A stretch of DNA of 64,000 bases from NCBI GenBank assembly GCA_963922565.1, contig CAWUIQ010000005.1, positions 1-64,000 of the forward strand, in the 5' to 3' direction. Under the pieces are notes generated by a model. The model ran no database searches. It saw only the letters and a list, made by a program, of their open reading frames with translations, and was not told where the DNA came from. Within the stretch, counting starts at the first letter, position 1, and every line of letters begins with the position of its first letter. Both the position numbers and the translations under genes were made by a program. Source of the DNA: JBCBKL01 sp963922565. Lineage in GTDB: Bacteria; Pseudomonadota; Alphaproteobacteria; Rhodobacterales; Rhodobacteraceae. Positions 1 through 8,404 of the stretch are shown piece by piece.

Positions 1-287
1 CGTCCATGGGTGAGGATGGCGGCAGCGCGGATACTCGCGGAGGCGAGGTCCCCTGGCCGCTTGACGCCATGGGTGACGTCACAGGTGTCGCGTCGCGTGG
101 AGGCGAAGCGCCAATGCCTGCCGATATCGGTGGCCGTGAAGCCTCAGCCGGCGGTGCTGCTTCGGGGGCAGCGCCTGCGCCTAGCGACATGATGGGCGGT
201 GGTGCGGATGGCGGCGGGTCAACCGCGGCAGGCGATGCGCCCGGTCCCATGGCCCTCGAAAACCTGAGCCGCGGCGGCCCGACCTAG
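1..287 (+). CDS. C-terminal tail of an unknown Gly/Ala/Pro-rich protein (truncated by window edge)
   Basis: The frame is open to the left edge, so only the last ~95 residues of a protein that starts outside the window are visible. They are low complexity (Gly, Ala, Pro, Met, Asp) with several loose GGEA/GGREA-like repeats and end in a short tail ENLSRGGPT. No domain, membrane segment or catalytic motif is recognisable. It could be a disordered C-terminal extension. A strong GC-rich hairpin lies 33 nt after the stop. The frame is GC-rich in all positions, so coding status rests mainly on the open frame and its clean end before the hairpin. Confidence 0.4.
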   Translation, partial: SMGEDGGSADTRGGEVPWPLDAMGDVTGVASRGGEAPMPADIGGREASAGGAASGAAPAPSDMMGGGADGGGSTAAGDAPGPMALENLSRGGPT

Positions 288-319
288 ACGCCCGCCCGGA
301 CCAAAACCCGCAAAAACAG

Positions 320-343
320 CCCGGTCGCATTCTTGCGGCCGGG
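320..343. terminator. GC-rich hairpin, possible terminator
   Basis: A 10-bp stem (CCCGGTCGCA paired with TGCGGCCGGG, one G-U) closes a TTCT loop between the left-edge reading frame and the next gene. There is no T-run on the plus side, so it is either a weak/Rho-assisted terminator or an mRNA-stabilising structure. It lies just before the Shine-Dalgarno of the next gene. Confidence 0.35.
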
Positions 344-368
344 CCCGTATGTCGAAAGAGGTAACCAT

Positions 369-782
369 ATGTCAGAGAGTTCCGTGGCCATGTTGCAGGC
401 CCTGCTGATCGAAACCATCATGAACAACGGCATGCTGCCGGGGATGGAGCGGTCATTGGATTTTCCCGATCTCGAAGCCTGGCGCAACAGCGAGCATCAT
501 TATGTATCGACCGAGCATCTGGCCGATCCCGACGCGCTGAGCTCGGTTTTCGAGCGGATCGGCGCGGATCAGATCCGGGATGTGGCCCAGCAGGGCGGCG
601 TGTTTCCGTATCTGCGCTTTCAGGAACCGAAGGTCGAAGAGGGCAGGGTGCAGTTAAGCGTGCAGCTCTTGACCGGATTTGAGGATGTTGAGCCGCTGCC
701 TTTGGGCGCTGTGGTCGCGCAATTTGCGCAGCGCGACGGGGATTGGTTCGCCATCGATCCCACACACGTTCTGGCGTATTGA
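369..782 (+). CDS. Conserved-looking protein of unknown function, 137 aa
   Basis: I do not recognise a family. The ATG is preceded by GAAAGAGG at good Shine-Dalgarno spacing; a longer frame starting upstream would run into the hairpin and is less likely. The protein is soluble, acidic, rich in hydrophobic strand-like segments (VQLSVQLLTGF, GDWFAIDPTHVLAY), and has no signal peptide or membrane helix. Third-position GC is high, as in neighbouring genes, so it is probably genuine. Nothing in the neighbours points to a role. Confidence 0.6.
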   Translation: MSESSVAMLQALLIETIMNNGMLPGMERSLDFPDLEAWRNSEHHYVSTEHLADPDALSSVFERIGADQIRDVAQQGGVFPYLRFQEPKVEEGRVQLSVQLLTGFEDVEPLPLGAVVAQFAQRDGDWFAIDPTHVLAY

Positions 783-877
783 GCGCGCCCCGACGGCTGC
801 ATGCTTGACCCGGATCAAGGCGCGCGGCTTCTGCCGCGATAGGTTTCGGTCCATCGACTGACAGAAGGATGGATTGA

Positions 878-1150
878 ATGAAAAAATCTGCTGTAGCCGT
901 TCTTGCGATCGCGGCTCTTGGCCTCACGGCTTGTGAAGACATGAGCGCGCAGGACGAGGTTGTCCTGAGCGGGCTTGCCGGGGCTGCGGTCGGCGTGGTG
1001 ACCGCCAGCGCGTTTGATGCCAATCCCGAGTGGACAGTTCTGGCCGGCCTAGCCGGGGCCGCTGTGGGCACGTTGGTAGCGCGCAACAACCAAACACAGG
1101 AATGCGCCTATGCGCGCGGTGACGGGACCTATCGGGTCGAACCCTGCTGA
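878..1150 (+). CDS. Small glycine-zipper lipoprotein
   Basis: This 90-residue protein has a typical lipoprotein signal: two lysines, a hydrophobic stretch and a LTAC lipobox, so Cys19 should be lipidated. The mature part has two alanine/glycine-rich segments (GLAGAAVG repeated about 37 residues apart), the pattern of a glycine-zipper membrane-associating hairpin. Two cysteines near the C-terminus (ECAYARG and EPC) could form a disulfide. The Shine-Dalgarno AAGGATGG precedes the ATG. Likely a periplasmic, membrane-anchored structural or stress-related lipoprotein; function is not known to me. Confidence 0.7.
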   Translation: MKKSAVAVLAIAALGLTACEDMSAQDEVVLSGLAGAAVGVVTASAFDANPEWTVLAGLAGAAVGTLVARNNQTQECAYARGDGTYRVEPC

Positions 1151-1154
1151 ACGC

Positions 1155-1182
1155 AAAAAGGCCAGCCCGCTTAGGACTGGCC
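1155..1182 (-). terminator. Intrinsic terminator of the ABC importer operon
   Basis: Read on the minus strand, GGCCAG...CTGGCC forms a GC-rich stem followed by TTTTT. It lies ~30 nt past the stop of the last importer gene and just after the stop of the convergent lipoprotein gene, so it should end the minus-strand operon. Confidence 0.75.
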
Positions 1183-1210
1183 AGTGGTGACCGGTGGAGG
1201 GAGGGTCCGG

Positions 1211-1966
1211 TCAGATGGCGAGATACTCCGCCCGTAGTTCCGCGTTCTCCAGCACCTCGGATGCGGTACCGTCAAAGACGATGCCGCCGGTGTCGAGAAT
1301 AATCGCCCGGTCGGCCAGCTGCAGGGCCCGGACCGCGTTCTGTTCCACCAGGATCGTGGTGATCCCCTGTTCCTTGATGATGGCGAGCGTCTTTTCGATC
1401 TCGTCGACGATGACCGGGGCAAGACCCTCATACGGCTCGTCGAGCAGCAGCACCTTGATGTCGCGGGCCAGCGCGCGCGCAATTGCGAGCATCTGCTGTT
1501 CACCACCCGAAAGCGTCACGCCTTCCTGGCTGCGGCGTTCGCCGAGGCGGGGGAAGAGCTCGTAAAGCCGCTCGATCGACCAGCCCACAGGCGGGGCAAT
1601 CTGGGCAAGCTTCAGGTTTTCCTCAACCGTCAGACCGGGAATGATGCGCCTGTCTTCTGGTACGAGGCCCAGACCGGCCCCCGATGCCTCGTGGCTGGAC
1701 ATCTTGTGCAACGGCTGGTGGTCGAGCCAGATTTCGCCATGGGTCACCTGCGGATCGCCGATCCGCGCGATTGAACGCAGGGTCGAGGTCTTGCCCGCGC
1801 CGTTCCGGCCCAGCAGCGCGAGGATTTCGCCTTCGTGCACGTTAAAGGTGATGCCCTGCACGATATAGCTTTCGCCGTAATAGGCATGCATGTCCCACAC
1901 GCTGAGAAAGGCGGGGGCGGTCGCGGCGTGGCTGACGCCTTTTGAAAAGTCGGGTTTGACGTTCAT
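1211..1966 (-). CDS. livF: Branched-chain amino acid/amide ABC importer, ATPase LivF
   Basis: Second cytoplasmic ATPase of a HAAT-family importer, hydrolysing ATP to drive uptake. Walker A GRNGAGKT lies at residues 53-60, the signature is LSGGEQQ, and Walker B is VLLLDEP followed by the LivF-typical YEGLAP. Length 251 fits; a ~20-residue N-terminal extension before the usual start is present. It is the last gene of a five-gene operon, 12 nt after livG and followed by an intrinsic terminator. Substrate cannot be read from the ATPase; branched-chain amino acids, amides or urea derivatives are all possible. Confidence 0.9.
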   Translation of the reverse strand: MNVKPDFSKGVSHAATAPAFLSVWDMHAYYGESYIVQGITFNVHEGEILALLGRNGAGKTSTLRSIARIGDPQVTHGEIWLDHQPLHKMSSHEASGAGLGLVPEDRRIIPGLTVEENLKLAQIAPPVGWSIERLYELFPRLGERRSQEGVTLSGGEQQMLAIARALARDIKVLLLDEPYEGLAPVIVDEIEKTLAIIKEQGITTILVEQNAVRALQLADRAIILDTGGIVFDGTASEVLENAELRAEYLAI

Positions 1967-1978
1967 GGCAGTCCCTCC

Positions 1979-2734
1979 TTATGCCGCTTCGCCCAGATAC
2001 GCTTCGCGCACCTTGGGATGGCCTTTGATGTTTTCCGGCGTGTCCTCGACCAGGGGTGTGCCCTGGGCAAGCACCGTGATCCGTTCGGCCAGCGAAAAGA
2101 CCACGTGCATGTCATGCTCGATGATCGCGATGGTGATGTCGCGCTCTTCCTTGATCTGCCGCAGCAGGTCGATCGTGTTGTTGGTGTCTGCGCGGGCCAT
2201 ACCCGCTGTGGGCTCATCCAGCAGCAGCAGGCGCGGTTCTTGCGACAGGCACATCCCGATCTCCAGCCGCCTCTTGTCGCCGCGGGACATGGCCGCCGCG
2301 TGCATGTCGCGTTTGTCGGCCATGTTCATCTCTTCGAGCATGCTGGTCGCGCGGTCCACGATCTCTTTATCCTTCAGCATGTCGCTGATGGCATTCAGCT
2401 CGAACGAACCGTCCCGCTTGGCAAGGCACGGGATCATCATGTTTTCCATGACCGTCAGATCGCCGAAGATTTCGGGGGTCTGGAACACACGGCTGATGCC
2501 GAGCTGGTTGATCTCGTAGGGTTTGCGCCCCAGCACCGACTGGCCGTCGAACATGACCGAGCCGGTATCGGGGATCAGCTTGCCCACCAAGCAGTTCAGC
2601 AGGGTGGACTTGCCCGCGCCATTCGGCCCGATGATGGCGTGAATGGTGTTTTCCTTCACGCTCAGGTTCACGTTGCCTAGGGCCTGAAGACCGCCAAAGC
2701 GTTTGCCCACGTTTTTGACTTCGAGGATACCCAT
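1979..2734 (-). CDS. livG: Branched-chain amino acid/amide ABC importer, ATPase LivG
   Basis: First ATPase of the importer. Walker A GPNGAGKS at residues 36-43, Walker B LLLLDEPTAGM, and the H-loop IIEHDMHVV are clear. The C-terminal segment ENIKGHPKVREAYLG is the LivG type. The signature motif reads MSRGDKR where the family usually has LS-x-G-x-QR; the downstream RRLEIG is kept, so this is probably a tolerated variant but worth noting. It sits 12 nt after livM and 12 nt before livF in the same transcript and should form a heterodimer with LivF. Confidence 0.9.
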   Translation of the reverse strand: MGILEVKNVGKRFGGLQALGNVNLSVKENTIHAIIGPNGAGKSTLLNCLVGKLIPDTGSVMFDGQSVLGRKPYEINQLGISRVFQTPEIFGDLTVMENMMIPCLAKRDGSFELNAISDMLKDKEIVDRATSMLEEMNMADKRDMHAAAMSRGDKRRLEIGMCLSQEPRLLLLDEPTAGMARADTNNTIDLLRQIKEERDITIAIIEHDMHVVFSLAERITVLAQGTPLVEDTPENIKGHPKVREAYLGEAA

Positions 2735-2746
2735 GGGTTTCTCTCC

Positions 2747-3946
2747 TTATTCCGCGGGGGTTGTTTTGCCGCGGGCGGTGTCATCGGCGCGTTTCTTGCG
2801 TCCGAACAGCCGGGCAATGCGTTGACCGCCTTCGACCAGGCCACCGGGCAGGAAAATCACGACAAGCATGAAGATGATGCCCAGCGTGAGGTGCCAGCCC
2901 TTGCCGATGAAGGGGTAGATGATCGCGACAATGAAGTCTTCGAGCCCTTCGGGCAGGAAGGCGAACCATGTGTGCAGGATGTCCGAGTTGATCTTGGACA
3001 GGATGTTTTCCATGTACTTGATCGCACCGGCGCCAAGTACGGGTCCGATCAGCGTGCCCACACCGCCAAGGATCGACATCAGAACGACCTCACCAGAGGC
3101 GGTCCAGAACATCCGCTCGGCCCCGGCTTGCGTGTCCATCGCCACCATGAGGCCACCGGCAAGCCCGGCATACATGCCAGAGATCACGAATGCCGCCAGC
3201 GTGTAGGGTTTGGGGTTGAGCCCGGTATAGTTCATGCGCTGCTGGTTCGATTTGATCGCCCGTAGCATCATCCCGAAGGGTGAGCGGAAGATGCGGATCG
3301 AGAGATAAAAGCTCGCCAGCATCACGATGGCCGCGATGTAGTAGCCCGCGTTGAAGGTGAAGACCCAGTTGCCAATCCCGAGATTGTAGCTGGACACCAT
3401 TTCTATCCCGAAGAGGTTTGCCTTGGGCACCACGCCGTCGGTCACAGCGCCGTCAAGGATACGGGGGTCGTTGACCTTGGGCTGCAGCCCGGTTTCACCG
3501 CCCGTGATCGGTGTCAGCACCGAATAGGCCAGCGAATAGGACATCTGCGCGAAAGCCAGGGTCAGGATCGAAAAGTAGATCCCTGACCGCCGGAGCGAGA
3601 TCCAGCCAACCGCCAGCGAGAACAGCCCCGCGACGATGACCGACACGATGATGGCCGGGATGACGTTCATCGTAAGCAGCTTCATCATCCAGATCGCGGC
3701 GTAGGATCCGACCCCCAGGAAGGCCGCGTGGCCAAAGCTGAGATAGCCGGTCAGGCCGAAGAGGATGTTGAACCCGATCGCGAAGATCCCGAAGATCACG
3801 AAGCGCTGCATCAGGTCCGGATAGCCCGCGTTGAACTGCGCCATGGCAGAACCTTCGGGGAAGGGGTTGAGGATGAAGGGCGCTGCCATCGTGAGGATCG
3901 CGACGATGATCAGCAGGCGGGTGTCTTTGGCGTCCAGTCCGAACAT
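2747..3946 (-). CDS. livM: ABC importer permease LivM
   Basis: Inner-membrane permease of the importer, 399 residues with about nine to ten hydrophobic segments. The LivM hallmarks are visible: an FGLTGYLSFGHAAF segment near residues 63-76, the conserved region around YTGLNPKPYTLAAFVISG and the GGVGTLIGPVLGA loop that contacts the ATPases. A basic, charged C-terminal tail (GRKKRADD) faces the cytoplasm. It begins 3 nt after livH stops, so the two permeases are probably made together as a heterodimer. Confidence 0.9.
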   Translation of the reverse strand: MFGLDAKDTRLLIIVAILTMAAPFILNPFPEGSAMAQFNAGYPDLMQRFVIFGIFAIGFNILFGLTGYLSFGHAAFLGVGSYAAIWMMKLLTMNVIPAIIVSVIVAGLFSLAVGWISLRRSGIYFSILTLAFAQMSYSLAYSVLTPITGGETGLQPKVNDPRILDGAVTDGVVPKANLFGIEMVSSYNLGIGNWVFTFNAGYYIAAIVMLASFYLSIRIFRSPFGMMLRAIKSNQQRMNYTGLNPKPYTLAAFVISGMYAGLAGGLMVAMDTQAGAERMFWTASGEVVLMSILGGVGTLIGPVLGAGAIKYMENILSKINSDILHTWFAFLPEGLEDFIVAIIYPFIGKGWHLTLGIIFMLVVIFLPGGLVEGGQRIARLFGRKKRADDTARGKTTPAE

Positions 3947-3949
3947 GGC

Positions 3950-4981
3950 TTAGTCCTCCATCATGCCCTTGCGGCCCATGAGGCCACGGGGACGGGTGAG
4001 AAGAATGATGATGGCAACGAGGTAGATGATGATCTGGTTGAGACCAGGCAGCACGTTGAGAACCTCGCGCATTGACGCAAAGCTTTCGAGAATGCCCAGC
4101 ACGAACCCGGCCAGCACCGCGCCCGGCAACGAACCCATACCGCCCACGACCACCACCACGAAGCTGAGAACGAGGAAGTCCATTCCCATGTGGTAGTTAG
4201 GCGAGTTGATTGGGGTGTACATGACACCCGCCAGCCCCGCGACCGCGGCCGCGATCCCGAACATCAGGGTAAAGCGGCGGTCGATGTTGATGCCCAAGAG
4301 CTGCACGGTTTCCCTGTCTGCCATGCCCGCCCGCACGACCATCCCGAAGGTGGTGAATTGCAGGAAGGCAAAGACCGCGCCGATGATCACTGCCGCAAAG
4401 GCAAAGTAGATGATCCGCCAGTAGGGATAGATGATGATGTTGGGATCAAAGCCCAACAGCGCGCCGAAATCGAACGAGCCCTTGAACGCGGCCGGTGCCG
4501 GTGTCGGGATCGGATTGGCGCCGTAGTAATACTTGATGATCTCCTGCAGGACGATGGCAAGGCCAAATGTCACAAGGATCTGGTCAGCATGGGGCCGTTT
4601 GTAGAAGTGTTTGATCAGCCCGCGCTCCATCAACACACCCAGTCCGATCATGACGGGGATGGCGAAGAGGATGGATAGAGGAACAGCCCAGTCGATAATC
4701 GCGTCCCCCCCGGCCTGGCCGAACCAATCGTAGACGTAAGGCACTTCGACTTTGAGCGGATTGCCGAGGAAGTCGGTCTGGGTCTCATCCACAACCGTGT
4801 GGCTGAGGGTGAGGATACGGCTGAGTGTCACAGCGCAGAACGCGCCGATCATGAAGAGCGCGCCGTGAGCAAAGTTCACGACACCGAGCGTGCCGAAAAT
4901 CAATGTAAGCCCAAGCGCGATCAGCGCATAGGCCGAGCCCTTGTCGAGCCCATTCAGGACTTGAAGGATTATGGCTTCCAT
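3950..4981 (-). CDS. livH: ABC importer permease LivH
   Basis: Partner permease, 343 residues and about eight membrane segments. The N-terminus LNGLDKGSAYALIALGLTLI and the GVVNFAHGAL motif are classic LivH. An insertion of ~60 residues after the first helices (HTVVDETQTDF through GGDAIIDWAV) is longer than in the E. coli protein and may be periplasmic. The ABC-contact segment is GGMGSLPGAVLAGFVLG. It follows the binding-protein gene after an 80-nt gap that contains a strong hairpin, the usual arrangement for making more binding protein than permease. Confidence 0.9.
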   Translation of the reverse strand: MEAIILQVLNGLDKGSAYALIALGLTLIFGTLGVVNFAHGALFMIGAFCAVTLSRILTLSHTVVDETQTDFLGNPLKVEVPYVYDWFGQAGGDAIIDWAVPLSILFAIPVMIGLGVLMERGLIKHFYKRPHADQILVTFGLAIVLQEIIKYYYGANPIPTPAPAAFKGSFDFGALLGFDPNIIIYPYWRIIYFAFAAVIIGAVFAFLQFTTFGMVVRAGMADRETVQLLGINIDRRFTLMFGIAAAVAGLAGVMYTPINSPNYHMGMDFLVLSFVVVVVGGMGSLPGAVLAGFVLGILESFASMREVLNVLPGLNQIIIYLVAIIILLTRPRGLMGRKGMMED

Positions 4982-5027
4982 CGGTCTGACCTTTGGTTAG
5001 AGGGGAGGAATCCCGCCTGAGCAGGAA

Positions 5028-5048
5028 GGGTGGGCAAGCTGCCCACCC
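5028..5048 (-). other. Intercistronic hairpin between binding-protein gene and livH
   Basis: A perfect 9-bp inverted repeat (GGGTGGGCA / TGCCCACCC) with a 3-nt loop sits just after the binding-protein stop codon. There is no T-run on the minus strand, so it more likely blocks 3' exonucleases and stabilises the binding-protein mRNA, or gives partial termination, than ends transcription outright. Confidence 0.6.
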
Positions 5049-5061
5049 CGTTGTTTTGGTC

Positions 5062-6399
5062 TTAGGCGCCGGGGTTGCAGGTGCCCAGCTCGCCGCCGAA
5101 GATCGACGCGTCGTAGGTGACCTGGCTGACCGGTGTGACTTCGACGATCTCGAGAAGGTCGAACTCCGATGTCGGGTTCTCTTTCCCTTTCACGACCAGC
5201 ACGTCCTTGAAGCACTGGTGGTCTTCGGCACGGTAGAGTGTCGGGCCGTTGCCCATGCCGTCGAATTCGAAACCTTCGAGGGCTTCGGCGACCGAACATG
5301 GGTTGAACGAACCTGCGCGCTCGACCGCATCCGCATAAAGCAGCGCCTGCACATAGCAGGTGTGCGCGGCCTGGCTGGGCGGGAAGCCATACTTGGTGCC
5401 GAAGGATTTAACGAAGGCTTTCGAGCCTTCATCCTGCAGCGACCAGTGCCAGTTGGTCGATCCGAAGATGCCCTTAACGTTGGCACCCGCACCTTTCGCC
5501 ATCAGGCGGCTGTAGAGCGGAACGACGATCTCGAAGTTCTTGCCGTTGACCTGCTTGTCGCGCAGGCCGAACTGAACCGCGTTGGTCAGCGAGTTGACCA
5601 TGTTGCCGCCGTAGTGGTTCAGAACCAGAACGTCGGCACCCGACTGCAGAACCGGCGCGATGTAGGACGAGAAGTCTGTTTGCGTGAGTGGTGTCTTGAC
5701 GGCCGCGACGGTTTCCCAGCCCATGGCTTCGGTCGAGGTGCGCACGGCTTCTTCTGTGGTGTAACCCCAGTTGTAGTCCGCGGTCAGGTGATAGGCCTTG
5801 CGGTCCGTGCCGTAGTTGGCCGCGAGGATCGGCGCGAGCGCGGCGCCTGACATGTAGGAGTTGAAGAAGTGGCGGAAACCGTTGGCCTTCTTGTCCTTGC
5901 CTGTCGTGTCGTTGGAGTGGGTCAGACCCGCCATGAAGATGACGCCGGCCTCTTGGCAAAGCGCCTGCACGGCAACAGCCACGCCCGAGGACGAACCGCC
6001 GGTGATCATCACCGCACCGTCTTTTTCGATCATCGACCGGGCCGAAGCACGGGCCGCGTCGGATTTTGTCTGGGTATCACCGGTGACGTATTCGACTTTC
6101 TTGCCGAGGATACCGTTCCCCTGCAGCGCCTTTGATGAGAACGTGCTCATCATCCCGCCGTCGCCGCCGCCGTTCAGGTGCTCGACCGCAAGCTCGTATG
6201 CGCGCAGTTCGTCAGCACCTTCGTCGGCATAGGGGCCAGTCTGCGGAACGTTGAACCCCAGGGTGACCGAGCTGCCGGTCGGTTCGTTTGTGAACGCGCT
6301 CGCAGATGAAGCGGTAAAGATCGTCGGAACGGCAAGGCCCGCACCGGTAACTGCACCGGTTTTGAGCATGCCACGACGAGTCAGTGACGATTTGGACAT
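5062..6399 (-). CDS. ABC importer substrate-binding protein (HAAT family, Tat signal)
   Basis: Periplasmic type-1 binding protein of the importer, 445 residues. The start was chosen at MSKSSLTRRGMLK because GGGAGGGA precedes it and a twin-arginine motif (TRRGMLK) follows, then a hydrophobic stretch ending ASSASA, a likely signal peptidase site. Tat export implies folding before secretion. The mature protein begins with VTLGFNVPQTGPYADEG, the Leu/Ile/Val-binding fold. First gene of the operon. The divergent neighbour is an XRE/ScfR regulator, so the 229-nt spacer may carry shared control. The ligand is not determinable here. Confidence 0.85.
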   Translation of the reverse strand: MSKSSLTRRGMLKTGAVTGAGLAVPTIFTASSASAFTNEPTGSSVTLGFNVPQTGPYADEGADELRAYELAVEHLNGGGDGGMMSTFSSKALQGNGILGKKVEYVTGDTQTKSDAARASARSMIEKDGAVMITGGSSSGVAVAVQALCQEAGVIFMAGLTHSNDTTGKDKKANGFRHFFNSYMSGAALAPILAANYGTDRKAYHLTADYNWGYTTEEAVRTSTEAMGWETVAAVKTPLTQTDFSSYIAPVLQSGADVLVLNHYGGNMVNSLTNAVQFGLRDKQVNGKNFEIVVPLYSRLMAKGAGANVKGIFGSTNWHWSLQDEGSKAFVKSFGTKYGFPPSQAAHTCYVQALLYADAVERAGSFNPCSVAEALEGFEFDGMGNGPTLYRAEDHQCFKDVLVVKGKENPTSEFDLLEIVEVTPVSQVTYDASIFGGELGTCNPGA

Positions 6400-6628
6400 A
6401 AAATCCCTCCCATTGAGATGATGCGGCAGGGCTCCTCTCCCTTTTCGCCGCGGGCACGTATGTGCAAAGCCTTTATCGCCCGTCAGCAGAAAATCAGGCA
6501 ATAAGTCCCTTGAAAGCCTCAACTATTTTGTAAATAAAATCACAATGCGATGGTATGCAGTGTAAATCCGCTTACGACGCAGTGCAGAAAGCCATTGAAA
6601 TGCATGGCGAAAACCAAAGGGGGCAGAT

Positions 6629-7927
6629 GTGGCGCGCGAAGGTCTGACGGGCAGTCGCATACGCGAGCGACGGGTGATTTCCGGGCTCAAGCAGGCGGAC
6701 CTGGCGCGACAAGTTGGCATCAGCGCCTCTTACCTCAATCTGATCGAACACAACCGCCGCAGAATCGGAGGCAAGCTGCTGCTTGATATCGCGCGGGTGC
6801 TGTCGGTCGAACCCGCGGCGCTGACAGAGGGGGCCGAGGCCGCGCTGATCGCGACCTTGCGGGACGCCGCAGCCAAGGCGGGTCTGGCCGCAGCCGAGGC
6901 CGAGCGGGCCGAGGAACTGGCCGGACGGTTTCCCGGTTGGGCCGACGTGATCTCGACCATCTACCGGCGGATCGGTGCCCTTGAGCGAACGGTCGAAACG
7001 CTTTCGGACCGGCTTGGTCAGGATCCGCAACTCGCGGCCTCGGTCCATGAGGTGTTGTCGACCGCCGCTTCGATCCGGTCGACGGCGTCGATCCTCGTGG
7101 CCGAGCAGGAATTGACGCCGGAATGGCGAAACCGCTTTCACGCCAACATCGATCAAGACAGTCGCCGCCTCGCCAGCAGCTCAAAGGCCCTTGTCAGTTA
7201 CCTCGACGCCGCCGAGGGCGACACGGAGGCTGCAAGTTCCCCGCAGGAGGAGGTCGAGGCGTTCTTTGCTACCCGCGACTATCGCTTTCCGGCCTTCGAG
7301 CGCGGTGAGGAGAGCCTAGACGCATTGATCGAGGCTGGTGCCGAACTGCGCTCGGGCGCGGCCCGGCAGATTGCGCGCGGGATCCTTCAGGGGCTGGCGC
7401 AGGATGCCGAACGGGTTCCGTCCGAGGCGCTTGAGGAGGCAGTTGTAGAACTGGGGATCGACCCGATCGCATTGGCCCGACATTTCGATGCGACCGTGGC
7501 CTGTGTCATGCGCCGCTACGCAGCACTGCCCGAGCGTCCTTCGGGGCTGATCGTGTGTGACCGTGCAGGCAGCCTGATTTTCCGCAAACCGGTCGCGGGC
7601 TTTGATATCCCGCGCTATGGCGCAGCCTGTCCGCTTTGGCCGCTCTTTCAGGCGATCGCGGCCCCGGGTCAGGTGATCGCGGAGCATGTGGTGCATCTGG
7701 GTCGCTCATCGGCCGAGTTTCGATGTATCGCCGTGGCCGAACCGGTGGGCAATGCATCCTTCAACCGCGCGCCCTTGCTGAACGCGACCATGCTGGTCGT
7801 GCCGATGCCCACGGGCGGTGATGCGCCGGCTTCGGATCACATGCAGGTCGGATCGACCTGTCGCGTCTGTCCAAAAGCGGGTTGTGACGGCAGGCGCGAA
7901 CCGTCGATCCTGCGGGAGGGTCTCTAG
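6629..7927 (+). CDS. XRE-family ScfR/RamB-type transcriptional regulator
   Basis: A 432-residue regulator starting with GTG, preceded by AAAGGGGG. Residues ~10-65 form a Cro/C1 helix-turn-helix (QADLARQVGISASYLNLIEHNRR, read in two parts). A large middle region and the C-terminal cysteine pair CRVCPKAGC match the short-chain fatty acyl-CoA regulator group (ScfR: PccR, PrpR, RamB). Known members sense acyl-CoAs and control propionate or acetate use. It is divergent from the importer operon and directly upstream of a symporter-type histidine kinase system, so acetate/propionate-linked control of either neighbour is plausible inference. Confidence 0.8.
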   Translation: MAREGLTGSRIRERRVISGLKQADLARQVGISASYLNLIEHNRRRIGGKLLLDIARVLSVEPAALTEGAEAALIATLRDAAAKAGLAAAEAERAEELAGRFPGWADVISTIYRRIGALERTVETLSDRLGQDPQLAASVHEVLSTAASIRSTASILVAEQELTPEWRNRFHANIDQDSRRLASSSKALVSYLDAAEGDTEAASSPQEEVEAFFATRDYRFPAFERGEESLDALIEAGAELRSGAARQIARGILQGLAQDAERVPSEALEEAVVELGIDPIALARHFDATVACVMRRYAALPERPSGLIVCDRAGSLIFRKPVAGFDIPRYGAACPLWPLFQAIAAPGQVIAEHVVHLGRSSAEFRCIAVAEPVGNASFNRAPLLNATMLVVPMPTGGDAPASDHMQVGSTCRVCPKAGCDGRREPSILREGL

Positions 7928-8026
7928 CCAGCCTTTTGACAGGCTCCGGAAAACTGACAATAGTGATTGCATCAAGAAGGACCGGAGCGGACATACCCGC
8001 AACCGGCCTCGGGGGAGGACAGCAAC

Positions 8027-8404
8027 ATGGGCAAGCATGTTTTGCTGGTCGAAGATGAATTAAATATCATCGAGGCCATGCAATTTCTGCTCAGCCGGGA
8101 GGGGTGGCAGGTCGACAGCCATTCTGACGGGGCGACGGCAATGGACAGAGTGCGGCAGATCCGTCCGGATCTGGTGGTGCTCGACTACATGTTACCGGGC
8201 AAAAGCGGGATGGACATTCTGAAAGAACTCCGCGCCGACGACGACTTTATCAACCTGCCGGTTCTGATGCTGACCGCACGGGGCCAGTCACGTGACCGCG
8301 ACCAGGCGGAGCGGGCGGGCGTCAGCCGGTTCATGACCAAGCCCTTTTCCAATCAGGAGGTTCTGAATGCGGTTCGCGACCTCGTAAGGGCGCAGGCGCA
8401 ATGA
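8027..8404 (+). CDS. Single-domain response regulator (receiver only)
   Basis: 125 residues, essentially one CheY-like receiver. Acidic pocket E9-D10, phospho-acceptor D53, T83 and K105 are all present. There is no DNA-binding or enzymatic output domain. The ATG is preceded by GGGGGAGGA; a longer reading with 20 extra residues lacks such a site. Its stop overlaps the start of the next gene (ATGA), and the symporter-kinase gene follows, so these are almost certainly partners. The output must come through protein contact or a phosphorelay. Confidence 0.85.
   Translation: MGKHVLLVEDELNIIEAMQFLLSREGWQVDSHSDGATAMDRVRQIRPDLVVLDYMLPGKSGMDILKELRADDDFINLPVLMLTARGQSRDRDQAERAGVSRFMTKPFSNQEVLNAVRDLVRAQAQ

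Noticed and set aside
418..1089. 223-codon minus-strand frame over the first two small genes
   Set aside because: Arg/Ala/Pro-rich, no ribosome site, overlaps two genes with better codon use and a clear lipoprotein signal. A GC-rich shadow.
6572..7184. Two long minus-strand frames inside the ScfR-like gene
   Set aside because: They overlap a gene with clear helix-turn-helix and C-terminal cysteine motifs; their products lack any recognisable domain.
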